From positions 26,380,334 to 26,444,333 of the forward strand of contig OY755238.1 of NCBI GenBank assembly GCA_963576725.1: a stretch of 64,000 nucleotides of DNA, given 5' to 3'. Each line of letters opens with the position of its first letter. Position 1 is the stretch's first letter. This DNA is from Azorinus chamasolen. Lineage: Eukaryota; Mollusca; Bivalvia; Cardiida; Solecurtidae. Below are positions 40,415 through 49,420 of the stretch, piece by piece. Below the pieces are notes generated by a model. That model worked only from the letters and a program-made list of their open reading frames with translations. It did no database searches and was not told where the DNA came from. Made by a program: the position numbers and the translations under genes.

Positions 40415-40622
40415 AGCCCTTTCCCTGCCAAACGCGAACATAAGATTACCTATGCAAACAGTTTGGATCCTGATGAGACGCCGAACAACTTCACATCTCA
40501 TCAGAACCCAAACTGTTTGATGCTCTGGGTATTTTTTAAAGGGAACAGAATGACTTTAAAAAGGATTTTTGTAGAATATGACAAATTTTGCCGACGACAT
40601 TACGTGGCAGTGAAATGGTTTA
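40415..40622. mobile_element. pB-I MITE
   Basis: GCCCTTTCCCTGCCAAACGC ... TTACGTGGCAGTGAAATGGT ends; core GATGAGACGCCGAACAAC with a decayed complement. Confidence 0.65.
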
Positions 40623-40645
40623 GCAGTAACGCAAGCTGTATCATA

Positions 40646-40868
40646 CAGTAAAACCACTCTAAACCAGAATTATAATAGAAAATAATTTAGATACGTTTAG
40701 GCTGGTGGCAGCTTAATGCAAGGCGAAAGTAACGCAGAAAGCTCCTCTAACTGCTTAATGCAGGGTGAAAGTCAGACAGAAAGCTCCTAGAGGAACTTTC
40801 TGCTGCCCCCTGTCACTAAGAGTGATATCTATACAAAACTTAACGTCCAGTTTAGAGGGTTTTTACTG
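40646..40868. mobile_element. pogo-C2 MITE with TA TSD and internal duplication
   Basis: CAGTAAAACCACTCTAAACC ... GTTTAGAGGGTTTTTACTG between TA dinucleotides. The left stem (GCTTAATGCAAGGCGAAAGT, CAGAAAGCTCCTCTAACTGC) is present twice; the right stem is shortened. Confidence 0.85.
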
Positions 40869-40959
40869 TACATATCTTCACGCTAGTCAGTAGTGTAGCG
40901 TTAATGAAATATTTATGTGCATATATGTTAATTCTGTACCCGATTACCCCATGTTTTAC

Positions 40960-41560
40960 GCATATGCAAACAGAGTCAATCCAGTTTAGACATCTCCTGT
41001 AGAATATGTCATAAACGGCCATCAACACGAGGTCTAGTAACGGGTCTGTAAGGCGGGTGGTAGCTTAATGCGGGTCAAAAGTAATGCAGAATGTCCCAAT
41101 ATTTGGTCACGAATAGGTTTACCCTTTATTGCATAAATATGTCTTCCTACGTATTTGCAAACAGAATAGACCCAGATCAGACATCTCCTGTAAGAATTGT
41201 CTGAGCAGGGTCTGCTCTGTTTGCTTAAGAATCAATATAGATATGATGCAACCGTTTCTGAGATGGCATAAACATCGTGTGTCTATGTGTCATTATAAAA
41301 AAATTCTAATTAATGCTCAAGGCTTCATTGTTTCTTACCTGACTATTTATAGTGTAAACAGATCAATTATAGCATTTTAACACTTTCCATCATATAAACG
41401 CATTTTCCCGCCTTTGCTTATGAAATTATAATAAACCTGTCTGTTCAGTTTCTATCAATACCAAACAATCCTGTGTACATATGTCATTATAAACAAATCA
41501 GTAAATAATTATTCAAGATGTCTTAGATGAATATTAAACAGAAAAATGGTTCACTAATGT
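40960..41560. repeat. Cluster of decayed pB-A and pogo-C4 pieces
   Basis: Two pB-A cores (40970-41010, 41145-41225) flank a pogo-C4 fragment (41020-41095, GGTGGTAGCTTAATGCGGGT). 41380-41560 is another pB-A right arm. Confidence 0.6.
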
Positions 41561-41624
41561 CAGTTGGGAAATGTTATCTCTTGCCATTCTATAGTTCTCA
41601 CTTTCAGCTTACCCTTACTCTATT

Positions 41625-41755
41625 ATTGCTTGAGTCTGAGATCATTCTCAAGCATCTGATTGGTCAGATTCTGAGCTTGCTCAGAATCTGACCAATCAGA
41701 TACTTGAGAATGATCTCAGACTCAGACTCGGAAGTTGTATATCCTTGGACCGAGG
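41625..41755. mobile_element. D2 inverted-repeat element
   Basis: GAGTCTGAGATCATTCTCAA stem, tip GAGCTTGCTC, right end ATATCCTTGGACCGAGG. The left terminal segment is not clear. Confidence 0.75.
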
Positions 41756-41787
41756 TTCAGATTTGACTACCTCCGAATAGACCAATG

Positions 41788-42005
41788 TTTAACCCTTACC
41801 CTGTTCAGTATTCATGTAAAATATGATGACAACACCATGATTGATTAACTCAATTATCAAAATGTAAACTATTCAAGCGGAGTTTTCGCTAGGAGAAAAA
41901 CTGTAGAATCAGATATATATTATGTCGAAAGCAAACAGAGCAGACCCTGATCAGACAGCTCCTATAGGAGCCATATGATCTCGGTCTACTCTGTTTGAAA
42001 ATGAA
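41788..42005. mobile_element. pB-A MITE, left end present
   Basis: TTAACCCTTACCCTGTTCAG, core GCAAACAGAGCAGACCCTGA, tip CAGCTCCTATAGGAGCC. The right terminal GGGTTAA is missing. Confidence 0.75.
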
Positions 42006-42039
42006 GGTTCGGTGTCATATAAAATGCGTTAGAGAAACT

Positions 42040-42105
42040 ATTAGCCAAGTGTCAAACAGCTTGGATCCCGATAAGACACCGAGTTACTCCAGGTGATTTG
42101 CTAAT
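42040..42105. repeat. pB-I core fragment
   Basis: GTGTCAAACAGCTTGGATCC then GATAAGACACCGAGTTACTC. Confidence 0.55.
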
Positions 42106-42118
42106 ATGTATTAATATA

Positions 42119-42322
42119 CAGTAAAACCTCTCTATAACGGCCACTAATTTGTGTTAATTAGTTGGTAATTAGGGCAGGTGGTTGCTTAAACCAAGGTGAA
42201 AGTAAAACAGAACGCTCCTATAGGAGCGTTCTGTTTTACTTTCACCTTGCTTTAAGCAACCACCTGCCTTTAACACAAAATACTTGATGTAATTTAGTGG
42301 TCATTATAGAGAGGTTTTACTG
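42119..42322. mobile_element. pogo-C1 MITE, near perfect
   Basis: CAGTAAAACCTCTCTATAAC to the complement at the right end. Stem GTGAAAGTAAAACAGAAC, tip GCTCCTATAGGAGC. TA on the left, CA on the right. Little decay, so young. Confidence 0.92.
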
Positions 42323-42475
42323 CATCGGTGTCTCGATTGTCAAGATCTAAACAGTCTGACACACACTCTGAAGCCATTTTAAGAAGAAGTGAAAGAAAAA
42401 ATACTTAGATAATCGTAGCAGAAGACGCATTTTGTAGATTAAAGTGTTGAAAGATGAAAGATGGCGCATAATTAC

Positions 42476-42599
42476 CAGGGCGACTGCGTGAGAGGCGATC
42501 ACCTCCTCCTTGGACATCACAGCATAGTAGCCCACGTTAGTCAGCACGTAGGCGATAGAGGTTAGGGGAATTCCGATGATGATACAAATAGGAAGCTGC
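42476..42599 (-). CDS. SLC7 exon g: helix 7
   Basis: 124 nt, enters in phase 2 and ends in phase 0. It encodes (R)QLPICIIIGIPLTSIAYVL then TNVGYYAVMSKEEVIASHAVAL. NLPxAIIIGIPLVT..Y.L.NV.YF..M..EE...S.AVA is typical of SLC7. Of two nearby AGs, the upstream one (start 42599) keeps the frame with the microexon; use of the second (start 42595) would shift it. Donor GTAATT at 42475-42470. Confidence 0.92.
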
Positions 42600-42872
42600 C
42601 TGAAAACATACGGTATTTCTAGCTTAAGAGGTATCTATATCTTAAAACCCATTCCCACTTAAACTTTATTCAGGATTTCATGACCTTATGAATAATAATT
42701 GACAGAATTTTAAAATGATACACGAACAAGAGACTGGTTGTGGCTAAAGAAGGAACTTTAAAATAAAAACATCCATCAAAAACTATTGGTAAAGAGATAG
42801 GTCTAAGCTTTTTTGTACAGGCGTCACAGGGCATATGTTGGAATTGGTTCGTCTTCAGTGTATATCCATCTG

Positions 42873-43093
42873 TTAACCCATTTCCTCATAGGTTATTTTT
42901 AAACCTCACCTCTTTAAATTAATCTATCGAAAAGGAGCATTAACTAGAGAAAAGAAAAGTGTTACAATTGTGTAATATTGAAACCGTTGTTATAAATAAA
43001 GCATTTGATCCTATGGAGCTAATCCTGTATTTATCACAATGGTTTCGAGAGGCGACTATAACAGAGGCATAGAAAGGAGTATTTATGGAGGAA
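42873..43093. mobile_element. pB-B MITE
   Basis: TTAACCCATTTCCTCATAGG at the left; core AATAAAGCATTTGATCC; right end GGAGGAAACCTTTAC decayed. Confidence 0.7.
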
Positions 43094-43109
43094 ACCTTTA
43101 CTCAACAAC

Positions 43110-43400
43110 TATGCCTTTCTACGCATTTGCAAAGCGTAGAATCATACTACCGGCATATGATTCTACAGTTTCTGCCATGGAATAAAAACTCATAGTATCA
43201 TTATTTCTTACATGGGTGTTCATCGAGTAAAATGTAAAGGTATACTTGCTGATAAATACAGAACGAAAGTCATACGGAAAGTTTTCTATGTCATAAATAC
43301 GCTTTTATACTCATGTGCAAACAGAGTAAACCCAGATCAGATCAGATCAGATCCTTACCAGCCGCCTAATCAGGATACTAATTGTTTTTTATAATGGCAC
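43110..43400. repeat. pB-A MITE pieces
   Basis: Two incomplete cores: GCAAAGCGTAGAATCATACT and GTGCAAACAGAGTAAACCCA followed by three copies of GATCA. Confidence 0.6.
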
Positions 43401-43444
43401 ATGAACACAGGAAATTATGGCTATGACAGACACTGGATAATCAG

Positions 43445-43530
43445 ATCTATGTCATGCCATAAGCAAACAGAGCAGAACCTGGTCAGACGACTACTATGGG
43501 TATACTCTGTTTACAAAGTCGTTTAAATGC
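43445..43530. repeat. pB-A core, shortened
   Basis: ATAAGCAAACAGAGCAGAAC, GACTACTATGGGTATACTCT, GTTTACAAAGTCG. Confidence 0.6.
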
Positions 43531-43544
43531 GAAATATTTTTTTC

Positions 43545-43660
43545 GCAAACACCCTAGATCCAAATAATTCACCGTTCGACTTGTTCTGTTCTACGTGAAA
43601 TGCCGGTACATATGTATATGCAAACATCCAGAATCCAAATAATTCACCTTTTGATACTCG
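43545..43660. repeat. Short direct repeat
   Basis: GATCCAAATAATTCACCGTT and GAATCCAAATAATTCACCTT, about 73 bp apart, each after CAAACA(C/T)CC. Confidence 0.6.
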
Positions 43661-43719
43661 GTTTGTAGTTTCTTTAAACCTTGGAGCAAAAATTGCTCTA
43701 CATCCAAGTTTAATCATTT

Positions 43720-43945
43720 TCTTCATATAGACGTGTTTTCACGCATTTGAAAACTGGGTAGACCCAGATAGGAGCCGTCTGATCAAGGTCTGCTCTGTTT
43801 GCTAATGGAATTTGAAAGATATGTTTATTTACTTTCTAAAATGGCTACAATGTTCTACCTTCCATATTTCATTATAACTATTTTATCCATGAATATTCAG
43901 TAGATATTGAAATTTGGAATACACATAAAACAGGGAAAGGGTTAA
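43720..43945. repeat. pB-A MITE, subfamily with TTTCTAAAATGGCTACA
   Basis: GTAGACCCAGATAGGAGCCG, then TTACTTTCTAAAATGGCTAC and AACAGGGAAAGGGTTAA. The same variant body occurs at 49959-50204 and 54840-55015. Confidence 0.65.
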
Positions 43946-44084
43946 AAAGTAATCAGTTCTTATAGCAGAAAAAAAATCTTATATTTTTTTCAAACGGTGT
44001 AGGTACTGATTAGACAGAGGACTCTATCACTGCCGAAGTTGCCAGAAAGTGACCCACAGGACTTGTCGCAATGTGCGAATCCCC

Positions 44085-44240
44085 GTGTGATAACGCTAAG
44101 TAACTCGGCGTCTCATCAAGATCCAAGCTGTTGCTTGACACACCCCTTACGTTTTTGAGAAAAAATCATGGAAGGAAAGTCCACTCTGAAACTTAAAACA
44201 GACGTCATTGTTTGCAGACAACAAGTGTTGGCACCAAATA
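44085..44240. repeat. pB-I MITE, right body
   Basis: CTCGGCGTCTCATCAAGATC then GTCCACTCTGAAACTTAAAA, the body also seen at 39645 and 40170. Confidence 0.55.
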
Positions 44241-44354
44241 AACAGGTTGATGCTAAGTCCAGAATGGAAGAATTTGCAGAACGTTCCTTTGAGAGACAGT
44301 TTTCTGTGTTGCTACCGCCACAATAAGTGTCGACCATAAATGTGCCACCTGTCT

Positions 44355-44607
44355 TTAATCCATTACATCATAGGTTATTTTAGACCCATTACATCATAGG
44401 CTAGTTTTAGACCGAACCTCTTTGAATAAATCTACTAAAAAAGGAGCATTTACTAGAGAAAATGAAGAGTTTAAAAAATGTAATTTTTAAACCATTGTGA
44501 TAAATAGAGCATTTGCACCAATGGCGCAAATGTTCTGTTTAACACAATGGTTTCAAAAGCGACTTTCACAGAGCGCCAAAAAGGCGTCAATATGAGGGAA
44601 TGGGTAA
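44355..44607. mobile_element. pB-B MITE with duplicated left end
   Basis: TTAATCCATTACATCATAGG appears and ACCCATTACATCATAGGC follows at once, so the first ~30 bp are doubled. Right end GAGGGAATGGGTAA; tip TTGCACCAATGGCGCAAATG. Confidence 0.75.
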
Positions 44608-44640
44608 GAACGAACAATAAGACTTTTTGGGACGGAGTGT

Positions 44641-44885
44641 TAACCCTTTCCCTTATGTAAACGCATTTTAACGCATCTGCAAACAGAGTAGACACAGATC
44701 AGACGGCTCCTACAGGAGCCGTCTGATTAGGGTCTGCCTTGTTTGCTTATGGTGTAATATAGATCTATTTCTACAGCTTCTGCCTGTGCCAAAATGTCCT
44801 GTGTTCATATGTCATTATAAAAAATCTAATTAATATTCATGACGTCATTATTTCTTACATGAATATACAACAGGGAAAGGGTCAA
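44641..44885. mobile_element. pB-A MITE, complete
   Basis: TTAACCCTTTCCCTTATGTA ... CAACAGGGAAAGGGTCAA. Tip CGGCTCCTACAGGAGCCG. Twin of the 46503 copy. Confidence 0.88.
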
Positions 44886-45064
44886 AGAGACATCAATTAC
44901 TGTATTCATATATACAGAGGAACTGCGATATATCCACTTCAAGAGTCCATACAAATTATTGTGAAGTAACAGTTGTTCGAAGTCTAATCTGAACATCTGC
45001 ATTACGCTGTCACATGTGTTTGTAGATGTGCGTTGTGATAAATTTTATAAATTTTATAAAAAAG

Positions 45065-45125
45065 ATTGTATTATTATTATTATACCACATTTATATAGCG
45101 TTCTTTTCACACAGGATATGTGCGT
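45065..45125. repeat. Repeat shared with 53040-53095
   Basis: TTATTATACCACATTTATAT AGC then CTTTTCACACAGGATATGTG occurs at both sites. It looks like the end of a dispersed element. Confidence 0.65.
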
Positions 45126-45230
45126 TTTTGTATTGTAAATGGTGGAAGGACAGAACTTTATTTCGAGTTATTCCGAAGTTATCCGTGTTCGAGATGTCGA
45201 TGTTCAACTGTACATATTTATTTAGCATAC

Positions 45231-45275
45231 CTGGATGGATTGTACATTTCCTCCGTCACAAAGTTTAAATTATTC
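45231..45275 (-). CDS. SLC7 microexon f: helix 6b NNLNFVTEE
   Basis: Only 45 nt. It completes Trp and encodes NNLNFVTEEMYNPS plus two bases of Arg, which supplies the family-invariant GWNxLNxVTEE block otherwise missing between its neighbours. Acceptor CTGCAG at 45281-45276, donor GTATGC at 45230-45225. Both phases are 2, so skipping would stay in frame but delete half of helix 6. It is too short to appear as an open frame of its own. Confidence 0.9.
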
Positions 45276-45429
45276 CTGCAGAGAAAAGAATTATGTGATA
45301 AATACAACAACAACAACACAGTGCAATGTAACATTGTATTTCAAAATGCAAATGTAATATTCCATTCCGCCATATTTCCGCTGTATTATCCGGTTGTATT
45401 GCAAATGGAGCAGCGGAAAACGAGCACCA

Positions 45430-45740
45430 GCTATAAGGTGTTTTTGTAAACACCAGTAACTTTGTTGTGAACATCGATAAATTTATTGTAAACGCATGCA
45501 ACTTTATAATAAACGCATTTAAATTTATTGTAAACATATGTAACCTTAATTTAAACACACGTGACGATATTGTGAAGACCATTAACTTAATTGTAAACAC
45601 GGTGAACCTTTATTGCAAACGTATGTAACTGTTATTCTGATCACGGGTAACTTTATTATTGCCAAAAAATAATAATAAACTATTTTTTGAACATCTGTAA
45701 CTTTATTGTAAACACAGGTAACTTTATTGTTTATTCACAG
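45430..45740. repeat. Diverged array, ~26-bp unit
   Basis: About ten units of GTAACTTTATTGTAAACACA(TG). Variation is high. The 111-codon minus-strand frame is the translated array. Confidence 0.8.
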
Positions 45741-45767
45741 CCTATCACAGGGGTATTTTTCGATATA

Positions 45768-45960
45768 CAGTAAAACCCCTCTATTGCGACCACTTAATGA
45801 ATAAACATGGTTGCCTTTATAAGCAGGGGGTTGCTTAATGCAGGACGAACGTTATGCAGAAAGCTTTCTATAAAATGTTCGTCCTGCATTAAGCTACCAC
45901 CTGCCCTTGCCACTGTAAATTATGCCCCTTTTTTCTGGTCGCATTCGAGGGTTTTTACTG
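45768..45960. mobile_element. pogo-C4-like MITE with TA TSD
   Basis: CAGTAAAACCCCTCTATTGC ... GCATTCGAGGGTTTTTACTG between TA dinucleotides; stem GCTTAATGCAGGACGAACGT, tip collapsed to GAAAGCTTTC. Confidence 0.85.
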
Positions 45961-46020
45961 TAAGTTCAAATTGACAAGCTTCATAATAATGATTGAACAT
46001 AATAAATACCACGTGTAGTA

Positions 46021-46466
46021 CAGCAGAACCTGTCTTAACCCTTCGCTTGCTGAATTTTAAAATACATTTCTCCTTCTTTACCCATGTCCTGTTGTATAAT
46101 TACATATATATTCACTGTGTACAAGTATTTCGCTGTGCAATCACTGCTGTGGAGTGCACTGGTTGCACAATCAACTTGTAAATAGTGCAGACCCTGATGA
46201 GACAGCTCCTGCAGGAGCTGTCTCATCTGGGTCTTCACTATTTACAGGTAGGTATATTGACGTGAATAGCAAGCGAAGGGTTAAGCGGCCATTCATTTAT
46301 TGAATACAGGAGTGTTAAAAAGCAGGTGGGTGCTTCATGCAGAGCAAAATAATGTAGAAAGCTCCTATAGGAGCTTGAAATATTACATTTGACCTGCATT
46401 AAGCTTCCATCTGCCTTGCAGTCCCATTGTTAGACCTCTGTTTGGCCGCTTAAAACAGATTTACTG
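46021..46466. mobile_element. pogo-C4 MITE carrying a nested pB-F
   Basis: CAGCAGAACCTGTC, TTAA, [pB-F], TTAA, GCGGCCATTCATTTATTG ... CCGCTTAAAACAGATTTACTG. Removing 246 bp at the TTAA restores a standard C4 copy. Tip GCTCCTATAGGAGC. Confidence 0.88.
46035..46284. mobile_element. pB-F MITE, complete, with TTAA target duplication
   Basis: TTAACCCTTCGCTTGCTGAA ... GAATAGCAAGCGAAGGGTTAA. The palindromic core GATGAGACAGCTCCTGCAGG is off centre. Exact TTAA on both sides within a known host element. Confidence 0.92.
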
Positions 46467-46502
46467 TAATGTTACTGAAATTTTTCGTTTACTGTATGGA
46501 CT

Positions 46503-46752
46503 TTAACCCTTTCACTTATGTAAACGCATTTTACGCATCTGCAAACAGAGAAGACCCAAATCAGACGGTTCCTATAGGAGCCGTCTGATCAGGGTCTGCT
46601 CTGTTTGCTTATAGTGTAATATAGATCTGTTTCTTCAGTTTCTGCCTGAGGCACAATGTGCTGTGTTCATATACTATTATAAAAATAATCTTATTGATAT
46701 TCATGACGTCATTAATTCATTTCTTACATGAATATACAACAGGGAAATGATT
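46503..46752. mobile_element. pB-A MITE
   Basis: TTAACCCTTTCACTTATGTA; core CAAACAGAGAAGACCCAAAT; tip CGGTTCCTATAGGAGCCG; right end GGGAAATGATTGAA decayed. Confidence 0.85.
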
Positions 46753-46815
46753 GAATGCGCTTCAACGGCGTATCTAGGAAGTAAAGGGTTAGGGTCTGGA
46801 GAAAGACTGACTTAC

Positions 46816-46912
46816 CAGCCGTCATAAGCCCAGAGACCGTTATAGAAGGCTATAGCGAGAGAGGCACCCCATGTAGAACCTTCAAACCCCTCAGAGATAT
46901 GCTCTACGTTTC
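46816..46912 (-). CDS. SLC7 exon e: loop and helix 6a
   Basis: 97 nt, enters in phase 1 and leaves in phase 2. It encodes NVEHISEGFEGSTWGASLAI then AFYNGLWAYDG and two bases of Trp. FEGS...G..AFY.GLWAYDGW is the helix-6 signature. The Asp of AYDGW corresponds to the residue that contacts cationic substrate side chains in b(0,+)AT, and is Gly or Ala in LAT1 and xCT. Acceptor TTTCAG, donor GTAAGT. Confidence 0.93.
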
Positions 46913-47053
46913 CTGAAAGGCATTCAAACAGATTACAACGCATTTTAGGTTTTCAGGTGTAGAACATGCGATGTTTTGAACAAAACGTGTTGTCTACCGA
47001 AAGTCGTAAATATGTTCTCTAACCTTTAGCCCGCTGTGAAAAAAATAACGTCT

Positions 47054-47282
47054 TTAACCCTTTCCTCCATAGATTATTTTTAGACTCAACCTCTTTGAAA
47101 GAATCTACCCAAAAGGAGCATTTACTTCAGAAAAGTAAAATTTTCGAATTTTGTAGTTTGAAACCATTGTGATTAATAGAGCATTTGCTCCTATAGGAGC
47201 AAATGCTCTATTGATCACAATGGTTTCAAGAGGTGGTTATTACAGAGGCGTAGAAAGGCGTATTTATGGAGGAAAGGGTTAG
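47054..47282. mobile_element. pB-B MITE
   Basis: TTAACCCTTTCCTCCATAGA ... GGAGGAAAGGGTTAG. Tip TTGCTCCTATAGGAGCAA. Inner arms TTTGAAACCATTGTG pair perfectly. Confidence 0.9.
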
Positions 47283-47319
47283 TTGGATGTGTTTAATTTT
47301 GACTGCTTCCGACTCAATC

Positions 47320-47460
47320 AAGTTTGTAAGAAAGTATTGAACAAGTGTAATGACAAGTTTTTGAGGAACTACTGATGATGTGTCATACACATTGTATCCT
47401 TATGAGACAATGAGTACTCGGCAGCTCACCCAGATGCGATCTGTATGCAAATGCGACTAA
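47320..47460. repeat. pB-I body fragment
   Basis: TATGAGACAATGAGTACTCG and GATGCGATCTGTATGCAAAT, decayed. Confidence 0.45.
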
Positions 47461-47483
47461 TGTGTCGAGAAGCGGTACAAGGG

Positions 47484-47710
47484 TTAGCCCTTTACCTGAT
47501 ATAAACGCGTTTGCAAACAACGTAGACACAGATCATAAATATCCTGTAGGAGTCATCTGATCAGGATCTGCTCTGTTTGCTTATGAAATAATATGAACTG
47601 GTTCTACAGCTTCTGTCAAAGGACTCAATGTTCATGATGTCATTATAGAATTCAGCTTATTAATATTCATATATTCATCATTCCTCACATTAATACTCAT
47701 GAGGGTTAAC
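47484..47710. repeat. pB-A MITE
   Basis: AGCCCTTTACCTGATATAAA left, CTGTAGGAGTCATCTGATCA in the core, ATACTCATGAGGGTTAA right. Confidence 0.65.
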
Positions 47711-47739
47711 CACAACCACAAAACCTCGCCTGATAGAGA

Positions 47740-47840
47740 CGCACAGTTGTGCATTTGTAAACAGTAGACCCAGATCAGACGGTTCCCGTTAAATCAGAGT
47801 CTGCTGTGTTTTCTTATGTAAATATGATCTGAGTTTACAA
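47740..47840. repeat. pB-A core fragment
   Basis: GTAAACAGTAGACCCAGATC, AGACGGTTCCCGTTAAATCA, GAGTCTGCTGTGTTTTCTTA. Confidence 0.6.
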
Positions 47841-47874
47841 TTTAAAAACTCTTCTTATTCATTACACCATTCAG

Positions 47875-48045
47875 CCCATTCCTATTGACGCCCTTTTGAC
47901 ACCTCTGTAAAAGACATTTTTTAAACCATTGTGATAAATGGTGCATTTGCTCCATAGGAGCAACTGCTCTATACAATTCCGAAAAAAAGTCATTTTTATA
48001 GTAAATGCTCCTTTTCAGTAGATTTGTTCAAAGAGCAGTCTAGAA
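47875..48045. repeat. pB-B MITE, right end lost
   Basis: AGCCCATTCCTATTGACGCC; core TGGTGCATTTGCTCCATAGG; the right arm falls off after CAGTAGATTTGTTCAAAGAG. Confidence 0.65.
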
Positions 48046-48089
48046 GAGACTGCTACTCTACTCCAATCCCGCCTTAAAAACAATGAATC

Positions 48090-48245
48090 ATGTCCCAACT
48101 ACTTCTGATAAAGTTGTAGAAATTATTGATGATGTACTGTAACAAAATCTTTTGGGGAGCTATTAACAAAATGTCAACCAGTCTGGGTCATGAGGAGACA
48201 CTGATTTACTCAGCGTTCCATCTGGATCAAAGCTGTTTGTATATA
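48090..48245. repeat. pB-I MITE, partial
   Basis: AAATGTCAACCAGTCTGGGT, GAGGAGACACTGATTTACTC, TCCATCTGGATCAAAGCTGT. Its end is about 30 bp from the donor of exon d. Confidence 0.6.
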
Positions 48246-48275
48246 ATTATGTACATGATAAACTATACGCTATAC

Positions 48276-48401
48276 CTTTAGCCAAGTTGACTATGCCCCC
48301 AATGACTATGATAGCAACTGCCATGAGTTTGAGAACAGTCGTTGTGGTCTGTACAAGAGTGGCCAGTCTCACGCTGTAGATGTTTATGGCAGCGAGTGTA
48401 A
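48276..48401 (-). CDS. SLC7 exon d: helices 4-5
   Basis: 126 nt, enters in phase 1 and leaves in phase 1. It encodes (F)TLAAINIYSVRLATLVQT then TTTVLKLMAVAIIVIGGIVN and LAK. This matches the family pattern of a helix, SVRxATxVQ, then a long hydrophobic helix. Acceptor TTTCAG at 48407-48402, donor GTATAG at 48275-48270. The acceptor and first 46 exon bases are repeated upstream three more times at 117-bp spacing; only this copy continues into the rest of the exon. Confidence 0.92.
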
Positions 48402-48790
48402 CTGAAACAATATAAAATACATTGAACACGCGCTACAATGGTCAATCAAAACAGGTCGTAGATGTATGTAGGAGAGTGGCCAGTCTCACACTGTAGATGT
48501 TTATGGCAGCGAGTGTAACTGAAACAATATAAAACATAGAGAACACGCGCTACAATGGTCAATCAAAACAGGTCGTAGATGTATGTAGGAGAGTGGCTAG
48601 TCTCACACTGTAGATGTTTATGGCAGCGAGTGTAACTGAAACAATATAAAACATAGAGAACACGCGCTACAATGGTCAATCAAAACATGTCGTAGATGTA
48701 TGTAGGAGAGTGGCTAGTCTCACACTGTAGATGTTTATGGCAGCGAGTGTAACTGAAACAATATACATGTAAAATACATTGAAACCCATC
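48356..48790. repeat. 117-bp tandem repeat carrying a 3' splice site
   Basis: Four copies begin at AGAGTGGCC/TAGTCTCAC: 48356, 48473, 48590 and 48707. Each unit has the first 46 bases of exon d, its CAG acceptor, and about 71 bp of upstream intron (GAACACGCGCTACAATGGTC). Copies 2-4 share TCACACTG and ATGTATGTAGGAG changes relative to the exon copy. Confidence 0.95.
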
Positions 48791-48819
48791 TAAAGCAACC
48801 ACCAAAAAGGTGTTTTGTT

Positions 48820-49122
48820 CTGAGTCTTACAGACAGGCGGTAGCTGAATGCAGGACGAAGACTATACAGTAAGCTCCTTTCTGAGTCTTAAAGACAGGCG
48901 GTAGCTGAATGCAGGACGAAGACTATACAGTAAGCTCCTTTCTGAGTCTTACAGACAGACGGTAGCTGAATGCAGGACGAAGACTATACAGTAAGCTCCT
49001 TTCTGAGTCTTAAAGAGAGGCGGTAGCTGAATGCAGGATGAAGACTATACAGTAAGCTCCTTTCTGAGTCTTACAGACAGGCAGTAGCTAAATACAGGAC
49101 GAAAACTATACAGGGAGCTCCT
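48820..49122. repeat. 61-bp array from a pogo-C4 left arm
   Basis: Five units start at CTGAGTCTTA: 48820, 48881, 48942, 49003 and 49064. Each contains GACAGGCGGTAGCTGAATGC and AGGACGAAGACTATACAGTA, AGCTCC, the left half-stem of C4. Confidence 0.93.
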
Positions 49123-49132
49123 TTAACCCATT

Positions 49133-49350
49133 CCCTGATATTGACGACTTTTGACGACTCTGTAAAAAACACTTTGTAAAACCATTGTGATAAATATAGC
49201 ATTTGCTCCTATAGGAGCAAATGCTGTATTTATCACAATGGTTTCAAACTACAAAATTCTAAATTTTTCCTTTCCTTAGTTAATGCTCCTTTTCGGTAGA
49301 TTTATTCAAAGCGGTTGGATCTAAAAATAGCATATGAGGTAATGGGTTAA
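49133..49350. mobile_element. pB-B MITE, complete
   Basis: TTAACCCATTCCCTGATATT ... GAGGTAATGGGTTAA with TTAA on both sides; tip TTGCTCCTATAGGAGCAA. It begins right after AGCTCC of the last 61-bp unit. Confidence 0.9.
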
Positions 49351-49420
49351 GAACGTTTGACATTACTTTCCTCTACCAGATGAATATGTAGGTAAGAAAT
49401 GATGAAATTATGAATAGTTA

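Noticed and set aside
42595..42598. Alternative acceptor for exon g at 42595
   Set aside because: It would give phase 0, which is incompatible with the phase-2 end of the 45-nt microexon.
44116..44337. 73-codon minus frame near exon f as possible missing exon
   Set aside because: The missing helix-6 block was found at 45231-45275, and this stretch is pB-I body sequence.
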